64,000 nucleotides of DNA from Bradyrhizobium sp. B124 (GTDB taxonomy: Bacteria; Pseudomonadota; Alphaproteobacteria; Rhizobiales; Xanthobacteraceae), in the NCBI RefSeq assembly GCF_038967635.1, contig NZ_CP152413.1:4778001-4842000 (forward strand). Direction: 5' to 3'. Numbering within the stretch: position 1 is the stretch's first letter; each line of letters starts with the position of its first letter. The translations under genes and the position numbers were made by a program. The notes below the pieces were generated by a model. That model saw only the letters and a list, made by a program, of their open reading frames with translations. It was not told where the DNA came from and ran no database searches. Shown in pieces: positions 1-10,603 of the stretch.

Positions 1-2
1 AC

Positions 3-77
3 GGCGAGACCGTTCGCATCTTGCGCGTGCTTCACGGTGCGCAGATGTGGCCCGACGAACTTGCAAATGACGATTAA
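3..77 (+). CDS. C-terminal end of a ParE/RelE-family toxin (partial)
   Basis: Only the last 24 codons and a TAA stop are in the window; the gene begins upstream of base 1. The readable tail contains ETVRILRVLHGAQMWP, which resembles the final beta-strand of ParE/RelE-superfamily toxins (an 'IRILRVLHGARDW'-type ending is common). Such toxins are normally the second gene of a toxin-antitoxin pair, so an antitoxin should lie just outside the window. This rests on a very short fragment, so the family call is an inference from one motif. Confidence 0.55.
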   Translation, partial: GETVRILRVLHGAQMWPDELANDD

Positions 78-125
78 AGCCGGCTGAGCGGCGAACGCCG
101 AGCAGCCACCGCCGATCCGCCTTCC

Positions 126-965
126 TCAGAGACTCGATGCGAAGGCATCGACGAGCCGGTCGAACGCTTCGGCCCTTTCCCACTGCGTGGCGTGGCCGGC
201 GCCGTGGACCACCTGAACCTGGCCGCGCCATAGTGTCGGCGCGGGCAGCCGTTGCAGATAGCCGAGATCGACCATCTGCTCCTCGCTGCCATGCACGATC
301 GCCAGCGGAATCCTGAGGCCACGCACGATCTCGACCTCGTCCGCAAAGCGACCGGCCTGCACGCTGGCGCCGAGATAGCCACGCGCATTGCCGTCGGTGC
401 GGCGGAAATCGGTGTCGACGAATGCGGGCAACGGCGCATAGTCCGGTGCGAAGACCGTTTTCAGCCAGGCCGCGATCTCGGCATCGCTAGGCGCCGGCGT
501 GAACGTGGTGGCCGACAGCCCCTTGAACCCGGAGAACCCGTCCGGCGTCTTGGCGATCGGCGGCGTCCCGAAAATCATCAGCCCGGCTGCCATCGGCAAT
601 GACGGGGCTGCGTTGAGCACGGCATGTCCGCCGAGGCTCCAGCCCACCACCACCGCGTCCCTCAGGCCGAGCTCCTTTGCGGCCGCGGCAATGCAGCCGG
701 CATAGCCTGCACCCGAGTAACCGTGCTCCGGATCGGGCGCAGGCGACGAGCCGCCATGACCGGGAAGGTCGATCGCGACCAACCGGTATTTGGCGCCAAG
801 CGGCCCCTGGAGTTGCTTCTGCCAAATCTGCGACGACGACGAATTGCCGTGGACGAGCAGGATGTCGCGGCCAGTGCCCGCGCTGTCGAAGCCCGCGATC
901 GTCTGCTCACCGAACTGGAGCTTGAGCGAACGCAGGGTCGGCCCCGGAAAAATCTCTTCGCTCAT
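126..965 (-). CDS. alpha/beta hydrolase
   Basis: A 279-residue single-domain alpha/beta-hydrolase-fold protein. The oxyanion-hole strand (ILLVHGNSSSS, about residue 35) and the nucleophile elbow GWSLGG (about residue 108) are visible, and a C-terminal GAGHATQWE supplies the likely catalytic histidine. There is no signal peptide, so it is cytoplasmic. It is transcribed alone, in the same direction as the box genes but beyond their terminator. The substrate cannot be told from sequence; ester or lactone hydrolysis is the general family activity. Confidence 0.8.
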   Translation of the reverse strand: MSEEIFPGPTLRSLKLQFGEQTIAGFDSAGTGRDILLVHGNSSSSQIWQKQLQGPLGAKYRLVAIDLPGHGGSSPAPDPEHGYSGAGYAGCIAAAAKELGLRDAVVVGWSLGGHAVLNAAPSLPMAAGLMIFGTPPIAKTPDGFSGFKGLSATTFTPAPSDAEIAAWLKTVFAPDYAPLPAFVDTDFRRTDGNARGYLGASVQAGRFADEVEIVRGLRIPLAIVHGSEEQMVDLGYLQRLPAPTLWRGQVQVVHGAGHATQWERAEAFDRLVDAFASSL

Positions 966-1114
966 GATGGCCCCGCCTTAATCCCGATCCGCGACAACCG
1001 GCTCAAGCCGTCATTGCGGTTGATGTGTTGAAGCAGTGTGATCTCCGCGCGAAGGCATCGCGCTTGTCAAGCCGGGAGCCGGCGCTTCATTGCGCGTGAG
1101 CCAACGCACGTCTC

Positions 1115-1160
1115 AAAAAAGAAAAGGGGCAAGCCAGGACCTTCTCGGCTTACCCCTTTT
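1115..1160 (-). terminator. Rho-independent terminator of the box operon
   Basis: Downstream of boxB on the minus strand, arms at 1147-1160 and 1122-1135 form an A/T- and G/C-rich stem (AAAAGGGGTAAGCC against GGCTTGCCCCTTTT, one mismatch) with an 11-nt loop. Read on the minus strand it is followed by a CTTTTTT tract at 1121-1115. This is a standard intrinsic terminator and separates boxB from the hydrolase at 126-965. The rest of the interval 966-1197 shows nothing else recognisable. Confidence 0.8.
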
Positions 1161-1197
1161 CGGCCCCTCCGGGAGGAGAGGAACTGCTAGCTGAAAC

Positions 1198-2643
<1,446 letters not shown>

Positions 2644-2691
2644 GGCCGTGCTCCTTGGTATCGGTCCGACGTCTATCGTGTCTTGCTCAAC

Positions 2692-2792
2692 CGTCATCCT
2701 GAGGGGCGGCGTCTTCGCCGCGTCTCGAAGGATGCTGGCTTGCTCCTAATCATCCTTCGAGGCTCGCTTGCGCTCGCACCTCAGGATGACGG
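2692..2792. repeat. Palindromic intergenic repeat, CGTCATCCTGAGG family
   Basis: Starts with CGTCATCCTGAGG and ends with its inverse CCTCAGGATGACGG, with internal inverse segments TCGAAGGATG / CATCCTTCGA. It fills the boxC-boxB gap within the presumed operon. The same family recurs at 12051, 12448 and 22753 in this window, so it is a dispersed genomic repeat and not an operator. Confidence 0.85.
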
Positions 2793-2803
2793 CGGTATTT
2801 GCC

Positions 2804-4492
<1,689 letters not shown>

Positions 4493-4543
4493 GGGCCACC
4501 CTTATCTGTTGTTCGTTTGAAAGGTTCGTTGTCGATGCTTTCA

Positions 4544-4599
4544 TGCACAATAATGCATGTTTTTAGTTTCGTCCAGTTCAAAACGTAAAAACATGCATT
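4544..4599. promoter_or_regulatory. Putative BoxR operator upstream of boxC
   Basis: Two TGCA tetramers separated by exactly 6 bp (4544-4547 and 4554-4557) overlap the left arm of a perfect 14-bp inverted repeat, AATGCATGTTTTTA (4552-4565) against TAAAAACATGCATT (4586-4599), with a 20-bp spacer. From memory of the literature, BzdR/BoxR operators are TGCA repeats spaced by 6 bp within longer palindromes. A minus-strand TTGAAC (4581-4576) lies between the arms and could be a -35 box. Assignment to the BoxR-like regulator at 7317 is inference. Confidence 0.7.
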
Positions 4600-4657
4600 T
4601 TGTTTCATGTTTGGGAATTCACCCGCTGGGCCAATGGCCTGGCACCGGCACCAAAAG

Positions 4658-5467
4658 TCAGGCCGCCAGTGCGGGGTCGTCCCGGAGGGCTGCCCTGGCG
4701 AATTCGGTGACCGCTTCCAGCGTCACCGCGGGCGCCTCGCGGTGCGGCGAGTGACCGGCGCCGGCAATGGCCGCGACATCGACCGGGCAATAGCACTCGT
4801 CCTGGGCAATCTCGACCTGGCGCATCGTGCCGTATTGATCAGCCGCGCCCTGCACGACCAGCACCGGCACGCGGATATAGGCGAGATATTCGGAGATATC
4901 CCAGTCGCGGAATGCCGGATCGAGCCAGGCGTCGTTCCAGCCACGGAAGGTATTGTCGACGTCCTTGTGCCAGCGCGCGAGCTTCTCCTTCAGATTGGTG
5001 CTCTCATACGCCGTCTTGATCTCGGCGATCGACTTGACCGAGATGTCCTCGACGATGAAGTGCGGCGCGATCAGCGCAAGGCCTTGCAGGCGATGATCCT
5101 GATGCGCGCCGGCATAGATCGCCGCGATCGACGCGCCGTCGGAGTGACCAACCAAGAGGCCGCGGCGGAAGCCGATCCGGTCGAGCAGCTTCGGCAACAC
5201 GTCGAGCGCCTCGCGATGCATGTAGTCGACCGGGCGCGGCAGCTTTGCCGGCGACGACGCGCCGTACCCCGCACGCGAATAGGCGAACACGCCGGCGCCG
5301 GTCGCCGCCTGCAGCTTCTCGGGAAAGTCGCCCCACAGCCCGACGCTGCCGAGGCCTTCATGCAGCATCACAAGGCTCGGCGCTGTCTCGGGCGACGGGC
5401 CGATCATCCGGTATTCGAGCTCGGCGCCGTCGATGCTGAGGAAGCCTGTGGGGTTCAAGTTCGTCAT
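4658..5467 (-). CDS. alpha/beta hydrolase of the benzoate cluster
   Basis: A 269-residue alpha/beta hydrolase between the benzoate-CoA ligase gene and boxC, all on one strand. It has VMLHEGLG (oxyanion loop, about residue 33), the nucleophile elbow GHSDGA (about residue 104) and a late GAGHSPHRE histidine motif. A GGAAGG site sits about 6 nt before the ATG. Its place in the cluster suggests a housekeeping thioesterase or lactonase role, for example removing dead-end CoA thioesters, but no substrate can be read from the sequence. Confidence 0.85.
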   Translation of the reverse strand: MTNLNPTGFLSIDGAELEYRMIGPSPETAPSLVMLHEGLGSVGLWGDFPEKLQAATGAGVFAYSRAGYGASSPAKLPRPVDYMHREALDVLPKLLDRIGFRRGLLVGHSDGASIAAIYAGAHQDHRLQGLALIAPHFIVEDISVKSIAEIKTAYESTNLKEKLARWHKDVDNTFRGWNDAWLDPAFRDWDISEYLAYIRVPVLVVQGAADQYGTMRQVEIAQDECYCPVDVAAIAGAGHSPHREAPAVTLEAVTEFARAALRDDPALAA

Positions 5468-5485
5468 GATAGGCCTTCCTCACTC

Positions 5486-5606
5486 GTCGTCCCGGCGAAG
5501 GCCGGGACCCATAACTACAGACGTTAGTTGTTGCGCAAAGCCGTTGAACAGCGTCTCTCAAAACAAAGGCCGCGGCGTATGGATCCCGGCCTTTGCCGGG
5601 ACGACG
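5486..5606. repeat. Palindromic intergenic repeat, GTCGTC-YGG family (family A)
   Basis: Left arm GTCGTCCCGGCGAAGGCCGGGA and right arm TCCCGGCCTTTGCCGGGACGAC are inverse copies flanking a core of about 75 bp. Each arm is also a small hairpin (CCCGGC-GAAG-GCCGGG). It lies between the ligase gene and the hydrolase gene inside the benzoate operon. Other members are at 18319, 30889, 45346, 52606 and, with a gene in the middle, 59870. Confidence 0.88.
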
Positions 5607-5618
5607 CAAGTGGAAACG

Positions 5619-7157
5619 CTAGTGCGCGCCGTCGTCGTGCCGCAGCTTGAAGCGCTGGATTTTCCCGGTTGCCGTCTTCGGCAGATTGTCGACCACATCG
5701 ATCCAGCGCGGATATTTCCACGGGCCGATCTTCTGCTTGACGTGTTCCTTCAGCGCCTCGTGCAGGCCTTCGGCCGAGCTCTCGGGCCGCAGCACGACAT
5801 AGGCTTTCGGCTTGAGCAGGCCTTCCGGATCGGCCTCCGGCACGACGGCGGCTTCCAGCACCGCGGGATGCGTGATCAGCGCGCTCTCGACCTCGAACGG
5901 CGAGACCCAGATGCCGGACACCTTGAACATGTCGTCGGCGCGGCCGCAGAAAGTGTAACGGCCGTCGGCATCGCGCGTGTATTTGTCGCCGGTGCGGGTC
6001 CAGGCGCCCTCGAAGGTGGCGCGGCTCTTGGCGCGCTGATTCCAGTAGCTCTCGCCGGCCGAGGGCGCATCGACCAGGAGTTCGCCGACCTCACCGTCCG
6101 CGACGTCGGCCCCGAGCTCGTTGACCAGCCGCACCTTGTAGCCGGGCACCGGACGCCCCGAGGAGCCGTATTTGATGTCGCCGGGCGCATTCGACAGAAA
6201 GATGTGCAAGAGCTCGGTCGAGCCGACGCCGTCGAGGATGTCGACGCCGAACCGCGCGCGCCAGGCATTGCCGACCGATTCCGGCAACGCCTCGCCGGCC
6301 GAGGTGCAGACCCGCAGCCGATTGCCCGCGGCTTGCGCCTTCGTCGCCTCGTCGTTCAGCATCGCCGCGAACAGGGTCGGCACGCCGAAGAAGATGCTGG
6401 GATGATATTTGTTCATCAGCGCGAACATCACCGCCGGCGTCGGACGTTCCGAATTGAGCACCGTGGTGGCGCCGACCGACATCGGAAAGGTCAGCGCATT
6501 GCCGAGCCCATAGGCGAAGAACAGCTTAGCCGCCGACAGGCCGACATCATCCTCGCGGATACCAAGTACCTGTTTCGCATAGGTCTCCGCCGTCGCCGCG
6601 AGATTGGAATGCAGATGGCGCACGCCCTTCGGCATGCCGGTCGAGCCCGACGAATAGAGCCAGAACGCCGGCTCGTCGGCATGCGTCGGCGCGGTGGCGA
6701 ACACGTCGCTCTCGCGCGCGATCTCGTCCGACAGCTTGTTGTGGCCGTGTGCGTCCTTGCCGGAGACCACGACATGCTCGAGGTCGGGCATGCGCGCGAT
6801 GATGTCCTTCACCACCGGCAGCAGCGCCTCGGAGACGAACAGCACGCGCGCGCGGCAATCGCCGAGGATGTAGGCGTATTGCTCCGCGGTCAGCAGCGTG
6901 TTGAGCGGCACCGGCACCACGCCGGCGCGGATCGCGCCGAGAAACACGATCGGGAAATCGACCGTATCCAGCATGATCATGGCGACCCGCTCCTCGCGGC
7001 GGACGCCGAGCCGGCGCAGCATGTTGCCGACACAGCGGGTCTGCTGCTGCAACTGGCCATAGGTGATTTGCGACACCGTATCGTCGAACACGACCTTGTG
7101 GCCGCGGCCCTCATCGACATTGCGGTCGAGCAGCCAGGTGACTGCATTGTAGGTCAT
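5619..7157 (-). CDS. bclA: Benzoate-CoA ligase
   Basis: An AMP-forming acyl-CoA synthetase (512 residues) that activates benzoate to benzoyl-CoA, the entry step of the box pathway. Visible ANL motifs are A3 YSSGSTGMPKG (about residue 170), the adenine-binding GVGSTELLH, the hinge/A8 region YTFCGRADDMFKVSG, and the A10 lysine in PKTATGKIQR near the C-terminus. An in-frame ATG six codons upstream exists, but the chosen ATG has GAGGAG at about 7 nt. It is the first gene of the minus-strand module and is divergent from boxR. Close ligases also use substituted benzoates, so specificity is inferred from context. Confidence 0.93.
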   Translation of the reverse strand: MTYNAVTWLLDRNVDEGRGHKVVFDDTVSQITYGQLQQQTRCVGNMLRRLGVRREERVAMIMLDTVDFPIVFLGAIRAGVVPVPLNTLLTAEQYAYILGDCRARVLFVSEALLPVVKDIIARMPDLEHVVVSGKDAHGHNKLSDEIARESDVFATAPTHADEPAFWLYSSGSTGMPKGVRHLHSNLAATAETYAKQVLGIREDDVGLSAAKLFFAYGLGNALTFPMSVGATTVLNSERPTPAVMFALMNKYHPSIFFGVPTLFAAMLNDEATKAQAAGNRLRVCTSAGEALPESVGNAWRARFGVDILDGVGSTELLHIFLSNAPGDIKYGSSGRPVPGYKVRLVNELGADVADGEVGELLVDAPSAGESYWNQRAKSRATFEGAWTRTGDKYTRDADGRYTFCGRADDMFKVSGIWVSPFEVESALITHPAVLEAAVVPEADPEGLLKPKAYVVLRPESSAEGLHEALKEHVKQKIGPWKYPRWIDVVDNLPKTATGKIQRFKLRHDDGAH

Positions 7158-7212
7158 GGCCCGCTCCTCAGGCACAGGCGCGCCGCGCCTGCCCTCTCCC
7201 GTCGAGATTTAA

Positions 7213-7224
7213 GAATTATAATTC
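7213..7224. promoter_or_regulatory. Palindrome between bclA and boxR
   Basis: GAATTATAATTC is a perfect 12-bp palindrome in an AT-rich stretch of the divergent bclA/boxR interval (7158-7316), an unusual AT pocket in this high-GC region. It could be an operator or overlap a -10 element. No TGCA pairs like those upstream of boxC are present here, so this promoter may be read differently. Confidence 0.35.
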
Positions 7225-7316
7225 ATACAAAGCCACCACATTGGCTTGCTGTCAATCCTCATCGGCATTATGTTTCCTAGACCATTGGACCTGATTCAGT
7301 CAGGACCGCGCGTCGC

Positions 7317-8234
7317 ATGGGGATCATGACCGAAGCCAACGATCCGGAAACCGACTTCCTCGAACAGCTCGGGCAGCGGGTGCGCACCATGCGCGCGCTG
7401 CGCGGCATGTCGCGCAAGGTGCTCGCCAAGGTCTCCGGCATTTCCGAACGCTACATCGCCCAGCTCGAAAGCGGCAAAGGCAATGTCTCGATCGTGCTGC
7501 TGCGCCGTGTCGCAGGCGCGATGGGCGCGCATCTCGAGGATCTGATCCCCTCGAGCGAGCCGATCCCGGATTGGGCCGTGATCCGCGATCTCCTGCGCAA
7601 GGCGTCGCCGAACCAGATCGCGCAGGCCAAGGACATGCTCGCCGGCAGCAGCCCGCTGGCGCCGCGCGGCGCCTCGTTCTCCGGCATCGCGCTGATCGGC
7701 CTGCGCGGCGCCGGCAAGACCACGCTCGGGCGGATGCTGGCGAAGAAGATCGGCTGGAGCTTTGTCGAGCTCAACAAGGAGATCGAGGCGCAGAACGGCC
7801 TGTCGGTTGCCGAGATCATCGCGCTATACGGCCAGGAAGGCTTTCGCCGCATGGAGCAGGCCGCGCTGACGCAGCTGCTCGCGCGCAAGGAATTGATGGT
7901 GCTGGCGACCGGCGGCGGCATCGTCTCCGAGGCGCTGACCTTCGACCTGATCCTGTCGTCGTTCTACACGATCTGGCTGAAGGCCGAGCCGGAAGAGCAT
8001 ATGGCCCGCGTCCGCCGCCAGGGCGATCTGCGCCCGATGGCCGACGACCGCTCGGCGATGGCCGAATTGCGCAACATCCTGGTCAGCCGCGAACCGCTCT
8101 ACGCCCGCGCATCCGCCGTGGTCGACACCGCCGGGCTCTCGGTCGATGCCGCCGCCGCGCGATTGATCGATTCGGTGCGGCCGGTGCTGCAGAACGAGGC
8201 GCGCTCCTTCGGGCTGCGCAGCGTGGCGCTGTAG
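7317..8234 (+). CDS. boxR: BoxR/BzdR-type regulator: XRE DNA-binding domain fused to shikimate-kinase-like domain
   Basis: BzdR-family proteins repress benzoate genes and are released by benzoyl-CoA bound to a kinase-like domain. This 305-residue protein has an N-terminal Cro/C1 helix-turn-helix (about residues 16-75, containing SRKVLAKVSGISERYIAQLE) and a C-terminal shikimate-kinase fold. That fold has an intact P-loop GLRGAGKTT (128-136), the D/E-rich substrate strand FVELNKEIE and the TGGGIV motif. It is divergent from the ligase gene. Start may be the ATG at 7317 or the one three codons later. The shikimate kinase half is presumed to be a ligand sensor and not an enzyme. Confidence 0.92.
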   Translation: MGIMTEANDPETDFLEQLGQRVRTMRALRGMSRKVLAKVSGISERYIAQLESGKGNVSIVLLRRVAGAMGAHLEDLIPSSEPIPDWAVIRDLLRKASPNQIAQAKDMLAGSSPLAPRGASFSGIALIGLRGAGKTTLGRMLAKKIGWSFVELNKEIEAQNGLSVAEIIALYGQEGFRRMEQAALTQLLARKELMVLATGGGIVSEALTFDLILSSFYTIWLKAEPEEHMARVRRQGDLRPMADDRSAMAELRNILVSREPLYARASAVVDTAGLSVDAAAARLIDSVRPVLQNEARSFGLRSVAL

Positions 8235-8239
8235 GCGCG

Positions 8240-9025
8240 CTACAACAGCCGGCTCTTCACATCATCAGCGCCGTCGCGCAGCAACGGCAGGAAACGGTCG
8301 ATCAATTCCTTGGCCGGAACGCGATCGACATGCGCGCCCATATTGATGGCGGCGACGATGGTGCCGTCATAGCGGCGCACCGGCACCGAGATCGAACGGA
8401 AATGCGGCTCGGCTTCGCGGTCGACCAGCGAGTAGCCTTGCGCGCGATCGGCGATGATGGTGATGAGCAGTTTCTTCGGATCGGTCGTGGTCTGCGGCGT
8501 CACCGGATCGCGGCGCATCGCCTTCAGCCGCGCCGCCAGTTCCTCGTCGCCGAGCCGGCCGAGCATCGCGCGGCCCACTGACGTGCAGAACGCCGGCAGC
8601 CGGTAGCCGATATCGAGGCCAGCGGAGAACACCCGCGTCGGGCTCGAGCGCGCGACGAACACCACGTCGTCGCCATCGAGCAGCGCGAGCGAGGCGATCT
8701 CCTGCGCTGCGGTCGCGATGCGATCGAGCACCGGCTGCAGCACCGTCACCACCTGGTTGGATTGCAGGAAGGATCCGGCCAGCGTCAGCACATGCGGCGT
8801 CAGCGTGAACAGCTTGCCGTCGGTTGCGACGAAGCCGCCATGCGCGAGCGTGAACAGGATGCGGCGCGCGGTGGCGCGCGGCAGATCGGCGGCGCGCGCG
8901 AGATCGCTCAAGGTCGCAGGACCCGAGACGGTGCCGAACACCTGCAACAGGCGCAGGCCGCGATCGAGCGCCTCGACGAAGTCGGTGGCGCGCTCGTCCT
9001 GATCGGTCCGCTTCAGCTTGGGCAT
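8240..9025 (-). CDS. IclR-family transcriptional regulator
   Basis: A 261-residue IclR-type regulator: N-terminal winged helix (about residues 15-75, with LSDLARAADLPRATARRIL) and C-terminal effector domain (about 85-255). The arrangement resembles PcaR/PobR-type aromatic-acid regulators. The frame opens 60 bases upstream, but MPKLKRTDQ is the likely start because the earlier residues are unlike the family. It is divergent from the Rieske oxygenase gene, and two inverted repeats lie in the shared interval, so it probably controls that operon and itself. It converges with boxR with only 5 bp between stops. Confidence 0.88.
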   Translation of the reverse strand: MPKLKRTDQDERATDFVEALDRGLRLLQVFGTVSGPATLSDLARAADLPRATARRILFTLAHGGFVATDGKLFTLTPHVLTLAGSFLQSNQVVTVLQPVLDRIATAAQEIASLALLDGDDVVFVARSSPTRVFSAGLDIGYRLPAFCTSVGRAMLGRLGDEELAARLKAMRRDPVTPQTTTDPKKLLITIIADRAQGYSLVDREAEPHFRSISVPVRRYDGTIVAAINMGAHVDRVPAKELIDRFLPLLRDGADDVKSRLL

Positions 9026-9029
9026 GGGC

Positions 9030-9044
9030 TTTGAACGGTTCAAA
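9030..9044. promoter_or_regulatory. Near-perfect palindrome at the IclR gene start
   Basis: TTTGAACGGTTCAAA is a 7+1+7 perfect inverted repeat a few bases upstream of the IclR start codon. Its position would block transcription or ribosome loading of the regulator gene, so autoregulation is the simplest reading. Confidence 0.55.
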
Positions 9045-9087
9045 ATTGCGCTTGCTGTCCAATACAGACATGGCATAATTCGCACAT

Positions 9088-9104
9088 TCGTTCAATAGGC
9101 GAAC
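9088..9104. promoter_or_regulatory. Second inverted repeat in the IclR/Rieske interval
   Basis: GTTC (9090-9093) and GAAC (9101-9104) form a spaced inverted repeat that shares the GAAC/GTTC half-sites with the palindrome at 9030. It lies about 25 bp before the Rieske gene. IclR proteins often bind paired sites of this kind. Confidence 0.4.
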
Positions 9105-9129
9105 AAATCCAAATTCGGGAGACGCCGCC

Positions 9130-10488
9130 ATGATGAGCCAGGAAGCGAACGATCTGATCACCCGCACGGGGGCTAAGGACCCCTGCGGAAAGCTGATGCG
9201 GATGTACTGGCAGCCGGCGGCGCTGGTCGACGAGCTGGAAGGACCGCGCCCGGTTCGACCGGTGCGGCTGCTCGGCGAAAACCTGGTGCTGTTCCGCGGC
9301 GAGGACGGAAGCTACGGGCTGATCGATCGCCACTGCGCGCATCGCGGCGCCGACCTCGCCTTCGGCCGGCTCGAGCATGGCGGGCTGCGCTGCGCCTTCC
9401 ACGGCTGGCTGTTCGACACCAGTGGCCAGTGCATCGAGACGCCGGCCGAACCTGCCGGATCGCAGCTCTGCAAGGGCATCAAACAGCGCTCGTATCCGGT
9501 GGTGGAGAAGAGCGGCATCCTGTGGGCGTATCTCGGCGAAGGCGCACCGCCGGCATTTCCGGAGCTCGACTGCTTCGTCGCGCCCGACAGCCATACGTTT
9601 GCATTCAAGGGCCACATGAACTGCAACTGGCTGCAAGCGCTCGAGGTCGGCATCGATCCGGCGCACGCCTCCTTCCTGCATCGCTTCTTCGAGGACGAGG
9701 ACACCTCGGCCGCCTACGGCAAGCAATTCCGCGGCGCCTCCGCCGGCAGCGACATGCCGATGACCAAGATCCTGCGCGAATATGACCGGCCGATCATCAA
9801 TGTCGAGCACACCGAATACGGCCTGCGCCTGATCGCGCTGCGCGAGCTCGACGCGGAGCGCACCCATGTGCGCGTCACCAATCAATTATTCCCGCACGGC
9901 TTCGTCATCCCGATGTCGACCGAGATGACGATCACGCAGTGGCACGTGCCGGTCGATGACGAGAACTGCTACTGGTATGCGATCTTCACCAGCTACGCGG
10001 CGCCGGTCGACAAGCAGAAGATGCGCGACCAGCGGCTCGAGCTCTATACGCTGCCCGACTACAAGTCGCGCAAGAACCGCAGCAACGATTACGGCTTCGA
10101 TCCGCACGAGCAGGCGACCGAGACCTATACCGGGATGGGCACCGACATCAACGTCCACGACCAGTGGGCGGTGGAATCGATGGGGGCGATCCAGGATCGC
10201 ACCAACGAGCATCTCGGCCAGAGCGACAAGGCGATCGTGCAGTACCGCCGCCTGCTGCGGCAGGAGATCGAAAAGGTTTCCGGCGGCGAAAAACCGATGC
10301 TGTTCCTCGACGAAGCCTCGGCGCGCAGCATCCAGGGCCCCGCCACGATGGACGGCATCGGGCCGACGCTGGGCTGGGAGCTCTACTGGATGGAGGTCGA
10401 CGTCAAGCGCCGCCGCGGCGCGCCGTGGGCCGCGCCCGTGCCGCGCGAGATCGCCGGCAAGGTGCATCATCTGACGGCGGCGGAATAG
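9130..10488 (+). CDS. Rieske non-heme iron aromatic ring oxygenase, alpha subunit
   Basis: A 452-residue single-component-type (phthalate 4,5-dioxygenase-like) oxygenase. The N-terminal Rieske domain has the [2Fe-2S] ligands in CAH (about residue 65) and CAFH (about residue 84). The catalytic domain has the mononuclear iron motif DPAHASFLH (about residues 176-184). The reaction would be hydroxylation or dioxygenation of an aromatic ring or O/N-demethylation, needing a reductase not encoded nearby. A GGGA sits about 9 nt before the first of two adjacent ATGs. It is followed by the glutamine-synthetase-like gene on the same strand. Confidence 0.9.
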   Translation: MMSQEANDLITRTGAKDPCGKLMRMYWQPAALVDELEGPRPVRPVRLLGENLVLFRGEDGSYGLIDRHCAHRGADLAFGRLEHGGLRCAFHGWLFDTSGQCIETPAEPAGSQLCKGIKQRSYPVVEKSGILWAYLGEGAPPAFPELDCFVAPDSHTFAFKGHMNCNWLQALEVGIDPAHASFLHRFFEDEDTSAAYGKQFRGASAGSDMPMTKILREYDRPIINVEHTEYGLRLIALRELDAERTHVRVTNQLFPHGFVIPMSTEMTITQWHVPVDDENCYWYAIFTSYAAPVDKQKMRDQRLELYTLPDYKSRKNRSNDYGFDPHEQATETYTGMGTDINVHDQWAVESMGAIQDRTNEHLGQSDKAIVQYRRLLRQEIEKVSGGEKPMLFLDEASARSIQGPATMDGIGPTLGWELYWMEVDVKRRRGAPWAAPVPREIAGKVHHLTAAE

Positions 10489-10500
10489 CTATGTCCTTCC

Positions 10501-10582
10501 GTCATTGCGAGCGAAGCGAAGCAATCCATCGCGCCGCTTGTGGCGATGTGGATTGCTTCGTCGCTTTGCTCCTCGCAATGAC
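10501..10582. repeat. Palindromic repeat, GTCATTGCGAGCGAAGCGAAGC family
   Basis: Begins GTCATTGCGAGCGAAGC and ends with the inverse GCTTTGCTCCTCGCAATGAC, with GAAGCAATCC / GGATTGCTTC inside. It separates the Rieske and ligase genes in one operon. An upstream extension of the ligase reading frame runs through this repeat and is therefore not protein. A second copy is at 63591. Confidence 0.88.
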
Positions 10583-10603
10583 GACCGAGAGAGGAGTCGC
10601 GCG

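Noticed and set aside
10505..10603. ATG-initiated N-terminal extension of the GS-like ligase
   Set aside because: The extension is translated palindromic repeat; GTG at 10604 has a good ribosome site.
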